Of a stretch of 64,000 nt of DNA, positions 40,301 to 50,044 are shown in pieces (position 1 is the stretch's first letter; every line of letters begins with the position of its first letter). Source of the stretch: Cristatella mucedo (taxonomy: Eukaryota > Bryozoa > Phylactolaemata > Cristatellidae); the NCBI GenBank assembly GCA_009760855.2, contig WPIO01000020.1, positions 736,001 through 800,000 of the forward strand. The letters run 5' to 3'. A program made the translations under genes and the position numbers. The notes under the pieces were generated by a model. It searched no databases. It was not told the origin of the DNA and saw only the letters and a list, made by a program, of their open reading frames with translations.

Positions 40301-43300
40301 AGCTGTAAGCTCTGTGCTTTAAATGGCAGCTGTCCAGGCCAGCGAGTCCAGCACATCGTCGCGCACACTGTTTTCAGTGCTGTGCATGCACAGTGCATGA
40401 ACTGCAGCCACTGTTCTGGCAGCCTGGCCCAGTGTGGTCATGCCAATTTTCCTTGGCTGCACTTTTTGCTCGGACACACTATGTGCTAATGCGCTTGTTG
40501 CTCCTCCCGCAGATCGTGGAGACGATGCCTCAGTCAGACGAAGTCATTAGTTTTCGTGCTAACCTTGAATCAGGAGGGCCAGTGCACGAAGAGGCCATCG
40601 TGGCGCAGCACAGTGCAGCAGGTCAAGAAGACTCCTGCAACCTTCCTGAACGCTGCAACCAGCAAGCTTCAGGTGAGAAGTCAGATGGTCAGATGCTGTG
40701 TTTGATCTGTTTTTTCCTGACGGTGCTTTGTGAAACGCATCTGCAGTAGCCTGTGATGCAAAGTAAGTGATTGCATGTTCGTGAATTTCCTTGCCTTTTC
40801 TAAGGGCGGTGGGATATCCAGTTTTGCTGGCTGTTTCTCGGTGCGCATCTATCCAAGTCTAGCACAAAGGCGTCCAGTTTAGCATACAGCACCCGTCATC
40901 GGTACGATGATACCGATTTTTACTAGGCTTCATCAGTCAGAACCGCAGGGCTGGTTTGAGTGGGACTCAGTCTGCCACCTACCGATAAAATAGACCGAGC
41001 TTGAGCTGAGCTGCCAACTCAGCCGGCTCAGCAGACTTTGCGTGCTTAGTCGACAAATCGTAAGCGCTTCTCGTTCCTATAATGGATCTGCCCACAAACA
41101 ACTGCCTGTGGCTAATTATTCAGTCGCAATACACATGGTGTATTGAGGTACTTTGTTCTAGTTGAGTTCACCTGTTATCGTCTTTTTGCTTTTTCGTTTT
41201 TGTGTGAGCCTCTGACATGCAGTGGTAGCCATAAGTTTGTCCCACTTAAGAAATACAGATCTGACTGATTTTTGCAAACAAGTTTAAAATTTCCACTGAG
41301 TTTGTGCATATTGCAGCGGACAACTAGGGGAACTCAAACCAAAAGTAAAGTGAGTGAACAATGTTCGTGACCCCTCCATCAAGGAAAAACAACAGAAAAA
41401 TTATCTGGCTACTTCAGCCTAAACAATTTTCGGTATTCAGATTCAGATATAATTCAGGAACAGGCGATAATCTGCATCAGTAAAGTGAGTTATGGTTCTC
41501 GATGTTTGCTGGGTTTTGGGGCTGCCGATATCGTTCTCTGAATTCTTGCCGGGATATGTATATTGTATCGGTTTTTGATTTTTAGTGAACATATTTTAGG
41601 CGCAGTTTTTTCGATGTCGTGTGGGATTATTACAGTATTAACTTGGAAATGTTAGTTACTACAGAATTCGTTAGCAGATGACCTGGCAGGCGGTTTCACT
41701 TTCTGCTGTCAAGTTTAGTCTTCTTCACTTCTGAGGTAATTGTTGAATTTTGAGCCGTCCATGCCCGAGATGCACCAAAACTACTGATAGTGAGCAAACG
41801 TTGAGTATGCTCAGCACTCCTATGCATTTTCATTATCAAAAAAAGGCTGCCGTTGTAGGAAAATACAGCTAATGCTGTAGGTCACAGCGTATTTTGTAAG
41901 CTCCAGAGCTAGATAATTGCATCTAGCTTTGGGGTAAGGTGAGCGATCTTTGACAGGCAAACATTTTCAGATTTTTTTTAGGTTCCCACCCTTATCTTGG
42001 AAGTCAGATTGCTTTTTAAGTTCCTGCCCTCATCTTGGAACTGGCTCCCTATCTAGCAAGAATAGCTTCAACATGCAAGAACCTCCCTCTGGCATACATG
42101 TCGATTCACTGGCTTCCACCAGTCTATCCGACCTCCTTGCTCCTCCAGTCACGTGCTCGCAGACCACCTACGGAGGGGGGGGGGTCGGCTTCGGGTTATC
42201 TTGCTGTTCCTTGCACACGATTGCGATCTTTTGGCGATTGCATCTTCAGTTTGTATTCACTCAAAGTCTGGAACTTTCTTCCGGCGATGGTCACTACCTG
42301 CAACGACTTGCATCCTCTAAGTCTTAGCTAACGACACAGCTATTCTTCTTAGTTTTCTTTGCGCCCAAGGGGAATTGTCTCTTTTTTTGTTCCTGTGTGG
42401 TTTGTATCTTACCTGTGCATGAATCAGTTGGTGCATGTTACTAACCATGTGTACTACCAGCCACTAGTCATGAGTATAATAATAATAATAATAATAATAA
42501 TACACTTGATATAGTGCCCTCATAGAACTCAATCTCTTTCTAGACACTTTGCATTTGCTGCAAAGGAAGCACGATCGAATAGTTAGTGGTAGCATGCTCA
42601 ATAAACAACAAGAATAACATGGTTAGGGGTGACATGCACAGTGTGACTATGCACGTAAGGTTGGTGGCAGCATGCACAGTGTCAGCACGCATAAGCACAT
42701 AAAGGTCGAGTCACAGGGGCCCACTAAATGCTGTGATAAATAGATGTGTTTTTAGTTTCTTTTTCAATGTGGACAAGCGAGGAGATGTCGTGATGCAAGT
42801 CGGGAGTGAGTTCCAGGCTTTGTGAGCATATGAACTAAAGACACAGTCTCCAAAGGATTTGAGATTTGTACGAGATATGGTTAAACAGCTAGATTCCGGA
42901 AAGCAGGTGGTACGATGCTTAACCTGGTGGGCAAGTAGATCTGATAGGTAGGCCGGAGCCAAAGAATGAAGGGACCTAAAAGTGAGTGACAAAATCTTGA
43001 AGTCGATGCATTGCTTGACTGGGAGCCAGTGCAGGTCGGCGAGGAGAGGTGTGATATAGCAACTACAATACTCACGACAGACAAGCATAGCTGCAGAGTT
43101 TTGCACCAGCGGTAAGCGCCTGAGTGCACAGGCCGGTAGAACATCAAGCAGTGAGTTACAGAAGTCAAATGGGGTGTCTCAAATGCATGGACAAATTTAG
43201 ATGTGGTATCCCTGTCTAAACAAGACCAACTTTTACCAATATTATGTAGCTGGAAGTAGACAGACTTGACTGTATCTAAACAAGCCCCAATTTTAGCAAT

Positions 43301-43312
43301 GTTAAACGCACA

Positions 43313-43380
<68 letters not shown>

Positions 43381-46300
43381 ATGCGTTTGCATAGCACCCT
43401 AAGAGAACTTAATCCCTATCCATATGCTTTACGTATGCTGCAGGGCTCGAGCCCACGACCTAAGTCATCAAATGGATTGACCTTGATTTCAGTCAATAAA
43501 GGCAAGCACCTTCACCCCTGGGATTTTTGTTTTTACTTTTGCTTGCTGGTCTAAGCAGGTTACTTGCATCCTTTTGCGTGCCTGTCCAAGCATGACCTTG
43601 CTTGTCAATAAATTTTGATAGTTGCTTCTTTTGTGGTGAGTTATAGCTCACATGGATAGAGATTTGATTCTCTTATTGTTTCGTTCACAAATTTATTAGT
43701 ATTATGCTTTTTTCAAAACTGCCATGAAGCAGAAACATACAAACAAAAATGAGACCACTTGCAAGTTCGTCTTCTAAATATTCAAAAGCAGTTGAAATGT
43801 TCCAAGTTAATCCTGTAATCTTACAGCATGCATACAACCGCGTATTTTTCGAGCCCACATTTTCCTTTTTTCTCCTTGGGCGGAGGTCATTCATACATGT
43901 TCACTAAAGTTTTAGTTTGAGCTGTTGGCATCGATCTGCACGTGTGGTGGGCATAGCCACCTTCAGTTTTGCAAAATTCCATCTTAAATCGCTAATTATG
44001 GGGTGCTACAAAACTTTCGGCATTCCTACCTTGACTATTGGAAGGCAAGAGGAGGCTTGCCGAGTGCCATCTCAAGTTGGCTCCTCTCTTGCTAGCCCGG
44101 TAGGGTCCATTTGATTACAACATGCCGGCTCCATAAAGTTAATATTGCTAACATCCTAGTTTGCACAATACCGTGTTAATACTGCTGCCAGCAATGCAAT
44201 CTGTCCTTTTGTCCAAATGGTGCAGACTCCAAATTTGGCCTGGAATGGGCTCACCAATTGGCTTGTGTAGATGCCACAATTCTCTAGATCCAGAAATCGG
44301 TAGACAGGGGCAGATTAAATCCTGCTTGGCGGCTGCACCTGTCTCGAACCCGGTCCTTGCTGAACGAGGAAGTCATGTGATGATCTGTGCCTGTTTCGAA
44401 GTGATGCTTTTCCATTGTTTCTTAGCTGTCTAACCTCATGCTGCAGGAAGCAGAGACACGGTTTCAATCCGCGAGTCCGTAGAGAAGTCGTAGCATGGGC
44501 CAAGTGCATTCCTACCTAACGTTTGTTAATGCATTCATGTAATGATCGTGCCCAGTGCATTTTGATGTTATGAATGTTGCCTAAGGATTGCTTAGTGAGG
44601 GATGCTACATCCAAATTGGTCCATGCATTTGTGACATCCATCTCGACTTCTGTAACTCACTACTTTCTGGTCTACAGGCGTGTGCACTTATAGTTGGTGC
44701 AAAACTCTGCAGCTAGGCTTGTCTGTCGTGAGCTTTGCCGTTGCCACATCACACCACTTCTCGCCGACCTGCACTGGCTCCCAGTCAAGCAGTGCATCGA
44801 GTTCAAGGTTGTTCTGTCACTCACTTTTAGGTCCCTTCATTCTCTGGTTCCAGCCTATCTATCAGGACGACTCCACCACCAGACTAGGAATCCTACCACT
44901 GTTTGTCTGACTCAAGCCGATTAGCTATATCTCATACGGACCTCAAATCCTGTGGATACCGGACCTTTAGTTCGTTTGATCCCGAAGCCTGGAACTCACG
45001 TCCGACTTGCAGCCTGACATCCCTGACTGGACCACATTTAAAAAGATACTACAAACGCATTTTTCTATCTCATCATCTAGTGGGTCCTTGTGATTCGTTT
45101 TTGTGTGCTTACTCATGCTGACACTTTCCATGCTACCACTAACCATATTTTATATGTTTTGCATGTCACCACTAACCACTATGGTTGTTGATGTTGTGCA
45201 TGTTACCGCCAACCATTTAATTATGCTTCCATTACAGCATGTACAAAGTGCCTATTAGTAACCCAATAGAAAGAGATTTAAGTTTTCTGAGGAGGTACAA
45301 ATGTATTAGTATTATTATTATTAGTATTATTATTGGGATGTCATCTATTTTTGAGTCATTGCTCTGCTTGACTGCACCACCAGTTTTATAACAAATCGGC
45401 GGATTTTTAAGGTGATGTTTACATGCTTATCAAGAAATAGTTTGTATCCAACCAGTTGGTGTTGCCCTTAGCCGGGTGATTGTGCAGGTAGGCGAACGTA
45501 GCGTTTAAGGTAGTTTCTTTATACCAAAGTTTGCACTGAATGCTTTGCTGGTCTGTGCAAGCAAGACCGCGCACTGAATGCTTTGCTGGTCTGTGCAAGC
45601 AAGACCGCCTAGCTAAAAAGCTCCACACACTGTACTCGCAGGTCGAAGGTCGGCCCAGTACAATAATCTGCCCGTCCAAATCTGCCGTTCAGCTGCGCAA
45701 GCGTGGGACTGCCGTTTGACATTGGAATGTGCATTTCTTGTGCTGTCTCATCTGCCTGCATCCTCTGCTGCAGTGGCCTCTGTATTTACCGTACTCAACC
45801 ATTTAGCTGCCATCTCAGTCGGACCCGGGACCACTGCGAGCTCGGCCCCTGATGTGGCGGCCACATTTGGCAAGCTGGCATCAGACACTCATCAGACTTC
45901 GTCAGGCGCAGCCAGCCGCGTAGCGGCGACAGCAGCAGAAGCCGACGACGACTCTCGCGTCGCCGATGATGAGGCTCGAGTAGGAAGTGACAGCGACAGC
46001 GAGTCATTTTGCGACAGCTCAGACGTGCTGGGCGTACGTAAGGCTGCTGCTGTGGCCGTGCTGTGTGGGATGCCGTTTCAATGGTTGCCAGCGAGCAGGT
46101 GTTCGCCACATCCTCTCAGGGCCGGCTCCGCTTGTAATGTAATGTATCTTCGTCTGTAACTCCACAAAGTCACGAAGACTATGTGGGTGTTATGCAGGAG
46201 AGTTTTTTGCGCTCTCACCGTCTAGGCAGCTTTCGGTACGCATTCGATAACCAACAGACTTCATCTCACGCAACAAAGAGAAAGTGGGAAGCATAGCAGA

Positions 46301-48531
46301 GTAAGGAGAGCAGTTGAGGTAGTGAGTGGCATGTAAGTAGCAGCTCAAGACCGCTGGAAAGGATGAGCCATAGTCGGCAGCAGGAGAGTAGTTGTCGTTG
46401 CATTTGAATCGTGGAAGCAAGTTCCACAGTCAGAGTGCCTCCCACGTGGGTGCGCTAGTGCTACTGACTGTGGCACATCCTTTCCAGCCGTTCCGAACTG
46501 CTACTTCTATGCTACTCACTACCTCGACTGCCCTCCTGACTCAGCTATGCTTCTCACATTGTCTATTTGTGTGAGATGAAGCCTGTTGGTGAACTTGCTC
46601 CATTGAAGTCTGTTACCGAATGCTTACCGAAATGCGTCTAGGCTTTAAGTGAGCTATAGAAAACTCTCCTGAGAAGCACCCACGTGGTCTTTGTGGCTGT
46701 GTGGAGTTACAGGCGGGTGTACATTACATCGTATTGTAGTTTAAGATCGCTTGTCAGGTGCAGCCAGCTGCTGCTCATCCCCGGAAACTGGGATCAGCCC
46801 AAATGTAGCTTCTCTTATTTTTATGTGGCTATTTGGTGAGAAGAGCTCTCCTCGTGGCCTCCAGCGTGCGCAGCCTAATCAAGGATTGCCCGAGCGTTTG
46901 CATGCAGCCGGTCGTGTGTGTAGCGATGCGCCGCTCTCTTTCTCTCTCACTCGCTCTCTCTCTCTCTCTCTCTCATGCATTCCCTTTTCGTATTTGCAGC
47001 ACTATCACAGCCTCGCTCAAGTCGATGCCACTGACAGGGTGGACGACTCCGTCGCCACCGTGCCGTTAGAGCGCTCATCGCGAACAGGTACGGGCATCGT
47101 ATTGGCATCATCGCTGCATCAGCAGCAGCCTCGGTGTGCCGAAATCGGCGAGAGACAAGCCTAAGCGCCCCCTCTCGGTTCGTCTTTCCTGGTCAGCGCT
47201 TTGTCATCAAGGCTTTGTCATCGTTGTCGTGTCGACGCGCCTGAGCTCGAATCTTGCAACAACCGGTTCCGTTGGCAGTCTGCTGAGCCTGCCAACGGAC
47301 GCCACTCAGTCACCGCATGCTCCCTCGAACACAGGCGCTCTGCTTCAAGAAAATACAAAAAAAATATCATTCATTTGTATAGTGCCCCAAGAGAACTTAA
47401 TCTCTATTCACACGCTTCACATATGCCTCGTGGCTCGAGCCCACGTGACCTCAGCCAGACCTTGGTCCCCGGGGAGAGCACCTTAACCGCTGGACCAAAC
47501 CAGCTTCAAGGTTCAGGCGTAACTGGTATTCGGCCCGCGGGTGCATGGACTCGCGCCGTTCACAAGCGCTGTGAAAGCCGCACGCCACGTTTGTACCGGC
47601 ATCTTCAAATTTCCTCCCTTATACGGTGACCGTTTGGATATACTGTATTTGTTGCTGGCTTATGAAAGCTTGCTCGTACGTTTCTGGTGGGTGCAAGGAT
47701 CTTACGTACAGGTATCTTACGTCTGCCAGTCCACTGTGTCTTGAGTTTGGTCAGCAGTTAAAATCTGTGCCCATAAATGTCACAGCGCCTAAGCAGAAAG
47801 CTATAACGCATCGTGTTCAGGCTGTCAAATAGAAGTCGAGAATAGAAGCCTGCTTAGTCTACACTCATCTGCACGACCATGAGCAGCATGATCGTGCATG
47901 CGCTGGTCGCTCATAACTTGCCAATCAACTTTAAAGTGGCGAAACACCTAGAACTTGTGCAAACGTCAGAGGTGTAGCAAGGGGTGGGCAGCGGCGACAG
48001 ATTTCCCGGGTGCCAAGGCCAAGGGGGTGCCAAGGCCAAGGGGGCACCAAAAGCAAACTAGATTGTGCTTGTTTTTCTTTAAACTTTAAGCAAGTCCCTA
48101 TTCATTCGCTCGGGTTTCCAGCGTTTTTTTGCTACTCACTGTTTGCTCTTTTTGCAATGCGACCTGCTTGGCCTGCGAGTCCTGCGTGCCCTGCCGTTTC
48201 AGATATTGGCGTCAGCGGTGCCGCCGCCGCCGAGTCGGCGCACCTCGTCGAGGGCAGTTCTGGTCGTGCGCCGGCCGGTCCGGATGCCTCGACCGACGTC
48301 GAACGTGCCCTCAACGCAGCAGTCCGGGCGCACGCTTCGGAGACCCTCGCCAGGTTGCAGGTGGACGTGGCTGGCATGCTGCTGCGTCGGCTGGAGGCCG
48401 TGGAGGTGCAGCTGAGCACCGACAAGAGCAGCAGTCAACACCAGCTGCCCGCCACGCTACCTGCCCCAGTCCGAACTCGGGCAAGTCGGGGCACGCTGTC
48501 GGATTTCATTAAAATGCCGCTGCCGGGGTAG
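37322..48531 (+). CDS. ACBD5: ACBD5-type acyl-CoA-binding protein (7 exons)
   Basis: ACBD5 binds very-long-chain acyl-CoA at peroxisomes and, in vertebrates, tethers them to the ER through VAP proteins. Exons with matching phases: 37322-37388, 37707-37827, 37910-37982, 40513-40672, 45774-46033, 47000-47087, 48203-48531, giving about 365 residues (human about 530). Residues 9-90 are the ACB domain: RFHAAVDIIKGLP, KLYALYKQALNGPC with ligand residues Tyr36/Tyr39/Lys40, KKAKWDAW with Lys62, and AMKNYV with Tyr81. Residues 212-225 (SDSDSESFCDSSDV) match the acidic FFAT-like motif region of ACBD5. Residues 288-327 look like a coiled coil. The usual C-terminal membrane segment is absent. The ACB domain is certain; assignment to ACBD5 over ACBD4 or another ACBD rests on the FFAT-like motif and coiled coil. 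Confidence 0.88.
37707..37827 (+). CDS. ACBD5: ACBD5 exon 2 (residues 23-63)
   Basis: It encodes 'PFKPSHEIQLKLYALYKQAL', 'NGPCRESKPSFWDVVKKAK' and part of Trp63, the core of the acyl-CoA site. Acceptor TTACCTCTAG, donor AAATG|GTGCGT, phase 2 out. Confidence 0.93.
37910..37982 (+). CDS. ACBD5: ACBD5 exon 3 (residues 63-87)
   Basis: It completes Trp63 and encodes 'DAWTKLGDMTSADAMKNYVQ' and 'ELVK', the fourth helix of the ACB domain. The intron before it is only 82 bp. Donor GTGAAG|GTGAGA, phase 0. Confidence 0.93.
37983..38936. other. ACBD5 intron 3, left part
   Basis: No exon or repeat was recognised before the LINE-A copy at 38,937. Confidence 0.5.
38937..39432 (-). mobile_element. LINE-A copy in ACBD5 intron 3
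   Basis: A (AAT)n tail with interruptions, the hairpin (TGGCGCCCTCAGAGAACTTG ... TTTCTAGGTACTTCAC), UTR, and the C-terminal coding end up to 'gataggtaggctgaagcc' (AYLSDLL). Minus strand and moderately diverged. Confidence 0.85.
39680..39757 (-). mobile_element. SINE-2 fragment
   Basis: It matches the 3' part of SINE-2 ('ttcaacagccttattttatg', 'gcagcagaagagcctttctg', 'ctatcac'). It breaks off where the next copy starts, so the two lie head to tail. Confidence 0.7.
39768..39935 (-). mobile_element. SINE-2 copy, tRNA-like head
   Basis: Read on the minus strand it starts with GCCGTGGTGGCACACTAAGT (A-box region), passes a B-box-like stretch near 39,865-39,885, and ends in 'GAGGCTGTTAAATCAGCT'. 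It matches the copy at 58,407-58,575 along its length. Pol III-type tRNA-derived architecture is inferred from the boxes. Confidence 0.75.
39936..40512. other. ACBD5 intron 3, right part
   Basis: Unique sequence. Another SINE-like B-box remnant ('gttttcgaacccacggcttg', 39,958-39,977) occurs right after the SINE-2 copy. It ends in acceptor CTCCTCCCGCAG. Confidence 0.5.
40513..40672 (+). CDS. ACBD5: ACBD5 exon 4 (residues 88-141)
   Basis: 'IVETMPQSDEVISF' follows the ACB domain just as 'IIETMP' does in vertebrate ACBD5. The rest is polar and low in similarity. Phase 0 in; donor GCTTCAG|GTGAGA, phase 1 out. Confidence 0.88.
40673..41989. other. ACBD5 intron 4, left part
   Basis: AT-rich intronic sequence without recognised exons or repeats. 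Confidence 0.5.
41990..42475 (+). mobile_element. Diverged LINE-like C-terminal fragment
   Basis: Frames read 'SIHWLPPVYPTSLL', 'RLRSFGDCIFSLYSLKVWNF' and 'LPAM', clearly the HWLPV..FGD.AFS.YAPK.WNSLP pattern of LINE-A/B. It is diverged and out of frame, with a G-tract at about 42,175. It ends at the AAT tail of the next, opposite copy. Confidence 0.65.
42476..43300 (-). mobile_element. LINE-A copy in ACBD5 intron 4
   Basis: (AAT)n, hairpin (ATAGTGCCCTCATAGAACTC ... TTTCTAGACACTTTGC), UTR and an open 131-residue C-terminal frame ('LLADLHWLPVKQCIDFK', 'FGDCVFSSYAHKAWNSLPTC'). Upstream remnants reach a CA microsatellite at 43,311. Confidence 0.88.
43311..43380 (+). repeat. (CA)n(TA)n microsatellite
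   Basis: About 60 bp of CA ending in TATATAA. It separates a LINE-A 5' end from a SINE-1 tail. Confidence 0.95.
43381..43532 (-). mobile_element. SINE-1 copy
   Basis: The LINE-type tail (GTTTGCATAGCACCCTAAGA ... AATCCCTATCCATATGC) is followed by the B box in reverse (GGCTCGAGCCCACGACC) and an A-box region (reverse of CCAGGGGTGAAGGTGCTTGC) near 43,507-43,526. Minus orientation. Confidence 0.75.
43533..44589. other. ACBD5 intron 4, middle part
   Basis: Unique sequence; no exon or repeat could be supported. Confidence 0.4.
44590..45335 (+). mobile_element. LINE-A copy in ACBD5 intron 4
   Basis: Sense-oriented 3' part from 'ggtccatgcatttgtgacatc' (LVHAFVTS) through 'LLADLHWLPVKQCIEFK' and 'TFSSFDPEAWNSRPTC' to the tail 'gtacaaagtgcctatt...gaaagagattta' and ATT repeats. 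Several frame breaks. Confidence 0.85.
45533..45608 (+). repeat. Perfect tandem duplication, 2 x 38 bp
   Basis: The unit beginning GCACTGAATGCTTTGCTGGT and ending AAGACCGC occurs twice without a mismatch, 165 bp upstream of ACBD5 exon 5. It looks like a recent local duplication. Confidence 0.95.
45774..46033 (+). CDS. ACBD5: ACBD5 exon 5 with FFAT-like motif (residues 141-227)
   Basis: After acceptor CCTCTGCTGCAG the frame continues from exon 4 (phase 1). A second acceptor (GCCATCTCAG, about 45,820) keeps the same phase and would drop 15-16 residues. The exon is Ala/Ser-rich, then acidic ('EADDDSRVADDEARV'), ending 'SDSDSESFCDSSDVLG' before GGC|GTACGT. The end matches the FFAT-like region of vertebrate ACBD5. 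Confidence 0.82.
46146..46735. mobile_element. Two LINE-B 3' ends in inverted orientation
   Basis: A minus-oriented LINE-B tail (46,146 to about 46,425) meets a plus-oriented one (about 46,440-46,735). Shared words such as 'gcaacaaagagaaagtggga' and 'gtgcgctatacgaaactctc' appear in both orientations in diverged form. The result is a large imperfect palindrome in intron 5. Confidence 0.8.
47000..47087 (+). CDS. ACBD5: ACBD5 exon 6 (residues 228-257)
   Basis: 'HYHSLAQVDATDRVDDSVAT' and 'VPLERSSRT' read in phase from exon 5 to exon 7. The acceptor is TCGTATTTGCAG and the donor CGAACAG|GTACGG. It has no recognisable domain and is supported mainly by splice sites and phase. Confidence 0.72.
47364..47504 (-). 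mobile_element. SINE-1 copy, full tRNA-like head
   Basis: The minus-strand reading starts GCTGGTTTGGTCCAGCGGTT+AAGGTGCTC (A box) and has GGTCACGTGGGCTCGAGCC (B box). It ends in a LINE-A-type hairpin tail AGAGATTAAGTTCTCTTGGG with 'CTATACAAATGA'. It is one of the clearest SINE-1 copies. Confidence 0.82.
47505..48202. other. ACBD5 intron 6, right part
   Basis: It contains a tandemly repeated 'gggtgccaaggccaagg' (48,008-48,045) beside 'agaggtgtagcaaggggtgg', which resembles the ends of hAT-like short DNA elements. The acceptor is CCTGCCGTTTCAG. Confidence 0.45.
48203..48531 (+). CDS. ACBD5: ACBD5 exon 7 with coiled coil (residues 257-365)
   Basis: The phase fits exon 6. 'DVERALNAAVRAHASETLAR', 'LQVDVAGMLLRRLEAVEVQL' is a heptad-like helix corresponding to the coiled coil that precedes the tail anchor in vertebrate ACBD5. 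The frame ends 'TLSDFIKMPLPG' and TAG at 48,529-48,531. A donor-like GG|GTAGGG overlaps the stop, so a further anchor exon cannot be excluded. None was found to the right. Confidence 0.75.
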
Positions 48532-48667
48532 GGGCACCTTTCGCGCGAGCTGCTAGCAGGTAATGAGTCTTCGACCGCCACCTGCCCTGGAGCTCGCAGC
48601 AGACAAAGGGAGCCGGACAGGTGAAGCCAGCAGATGTGTGCACCGTGAGTTGTAGTAGTATGCTTAT

Positions 48668-49850
48668 TTTAATAATAATAATAATAATAATAATAATCGA
48701 TATAATAGTGATTATAATAACAATACCAATACAATATTTGTGCTATCATCCTAAGAGAACTATAGGTCTTTCTATTGGTAGAAAGGAAGCAGGTCGATTG
48801 GTCAGCAATAACATGCACAGCTTCAGCACGGATGAGAGCCCAAAGGCCGAAATTCACACGGACAGAGCTCATGCTGTAAGGCGGGGGTGCATTTTAAACT
48901 GCTTTCTCAATGTCGCCAAGTCAGGGGCTCAGTCCTGATGTCAGTCATTAAGGAGTCATTATACAGTTTTGTCTGCACAGGAACTGAAGGCATCGTCTTC
49001 AAAGGATTCGTAGCTGCCTAGAGGTTTAGCTTAACGACGCTAATCAGGAAAGTGAGTGAGTGCCGTACGAAATGAAGGCTGATTAGGAAATATTTGTGAA
49101 TAGTGCATGTCGGAGCCAGAGATTAAAGGGACCGAAAGATGAGTGACAGAAACTTTCAAGTCGCCACGCTGCTTGATGGGAAGCCAGTTCAGGTCGGTAT
49201 GAAGTGATGTGATGTGACAGTTGCAACGTTCACGACAGACATGCCGAGTTTCGCACCAATCGTTAGTGTCTCATTGCCTTTAAGCGCAAAGACCTTCGAG
49301 TAGTGAGTCACTGGATTGTAGATGGCATGTCACAAATGCCTGGACCAGCATGGGTAGGGTGGCATCCACATCTGTAAGTCCGAATTTTTACTTGTCTGAA
49401 AGTAGGCCGACTTGACTGCAAACTTTATACAGTGGTAAAACAGATCCCCGGGCACCGCAGCAGCACCTCCCTGCTTCCTTTAAAAGCTCACCGGATGACC
49501 GGTGGCCTTTGACATGTAAGCTGTGAATGCTCCTCCCACTGTCACTGCCACATACTGTGATGCCAAGGCGAGACGATAAGAGCTCAAGAAGTACGTGGTG
49601 ATCAATGGAATGTATCGAGTGTATCAATGTATCGAAAGCTTCCCGGGAGCCTTCTTAGACAGAAAGTTGACCTTTGAGCTGAGGTCAGCAGCTGCAGGCT
49701 TGGCTGAAGACATTGTGGTAGAGCAAAGTACAGAGGTTGAGGTGATTCGAGTGGTGATGTTACGTCGGGGGATGGACTCCCTGAACTTGTCTATCTTGCT
49801 GACAAAGGAGCTATACAATGACCAGCTGGTTGTCTGCAAGAAAAGCTAGG
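48668..49850 (-). mobile_element. LINE-A copy with internal deletions
   Basis: Long AAT tail, decayed hairpin, UTR and C-terminal remnants to about 49,400. It then jumps to reverse-transcriptase-core remnants ('IDHHVLLELLSSRLGIT', 49,388-49,627) and the pre-RT linker ('SKIDKFRESIP', to 49,839). Minus strand and heavily mutated. Confidence 0.8.
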
Positions 49851-50044
49851 TATGGTGTTGACCTGGAGGACGGGGTTCAAGATCATGGTTGGTTAATGGT
49901 CGACACAAGGCTTTTTGGATTGCGCATGTGCATGATTCCACCGTGTTCTTATAGATGCTAGGCTTGGCCTGATCAAAGATGGATTTTACGACATACCGCG
50001 GTCTTCATGTGACAGACAATGGGCAGTCAGAGCTGATCTTATCC

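Noticed and set aside
48132-48425. Minus-strand Ala/Ser-rich frames opposite ACBD5 exon 7
   Set aside because: They are GC-rich shadows; the + strand has splice phase agreement and the coiled-coil match.
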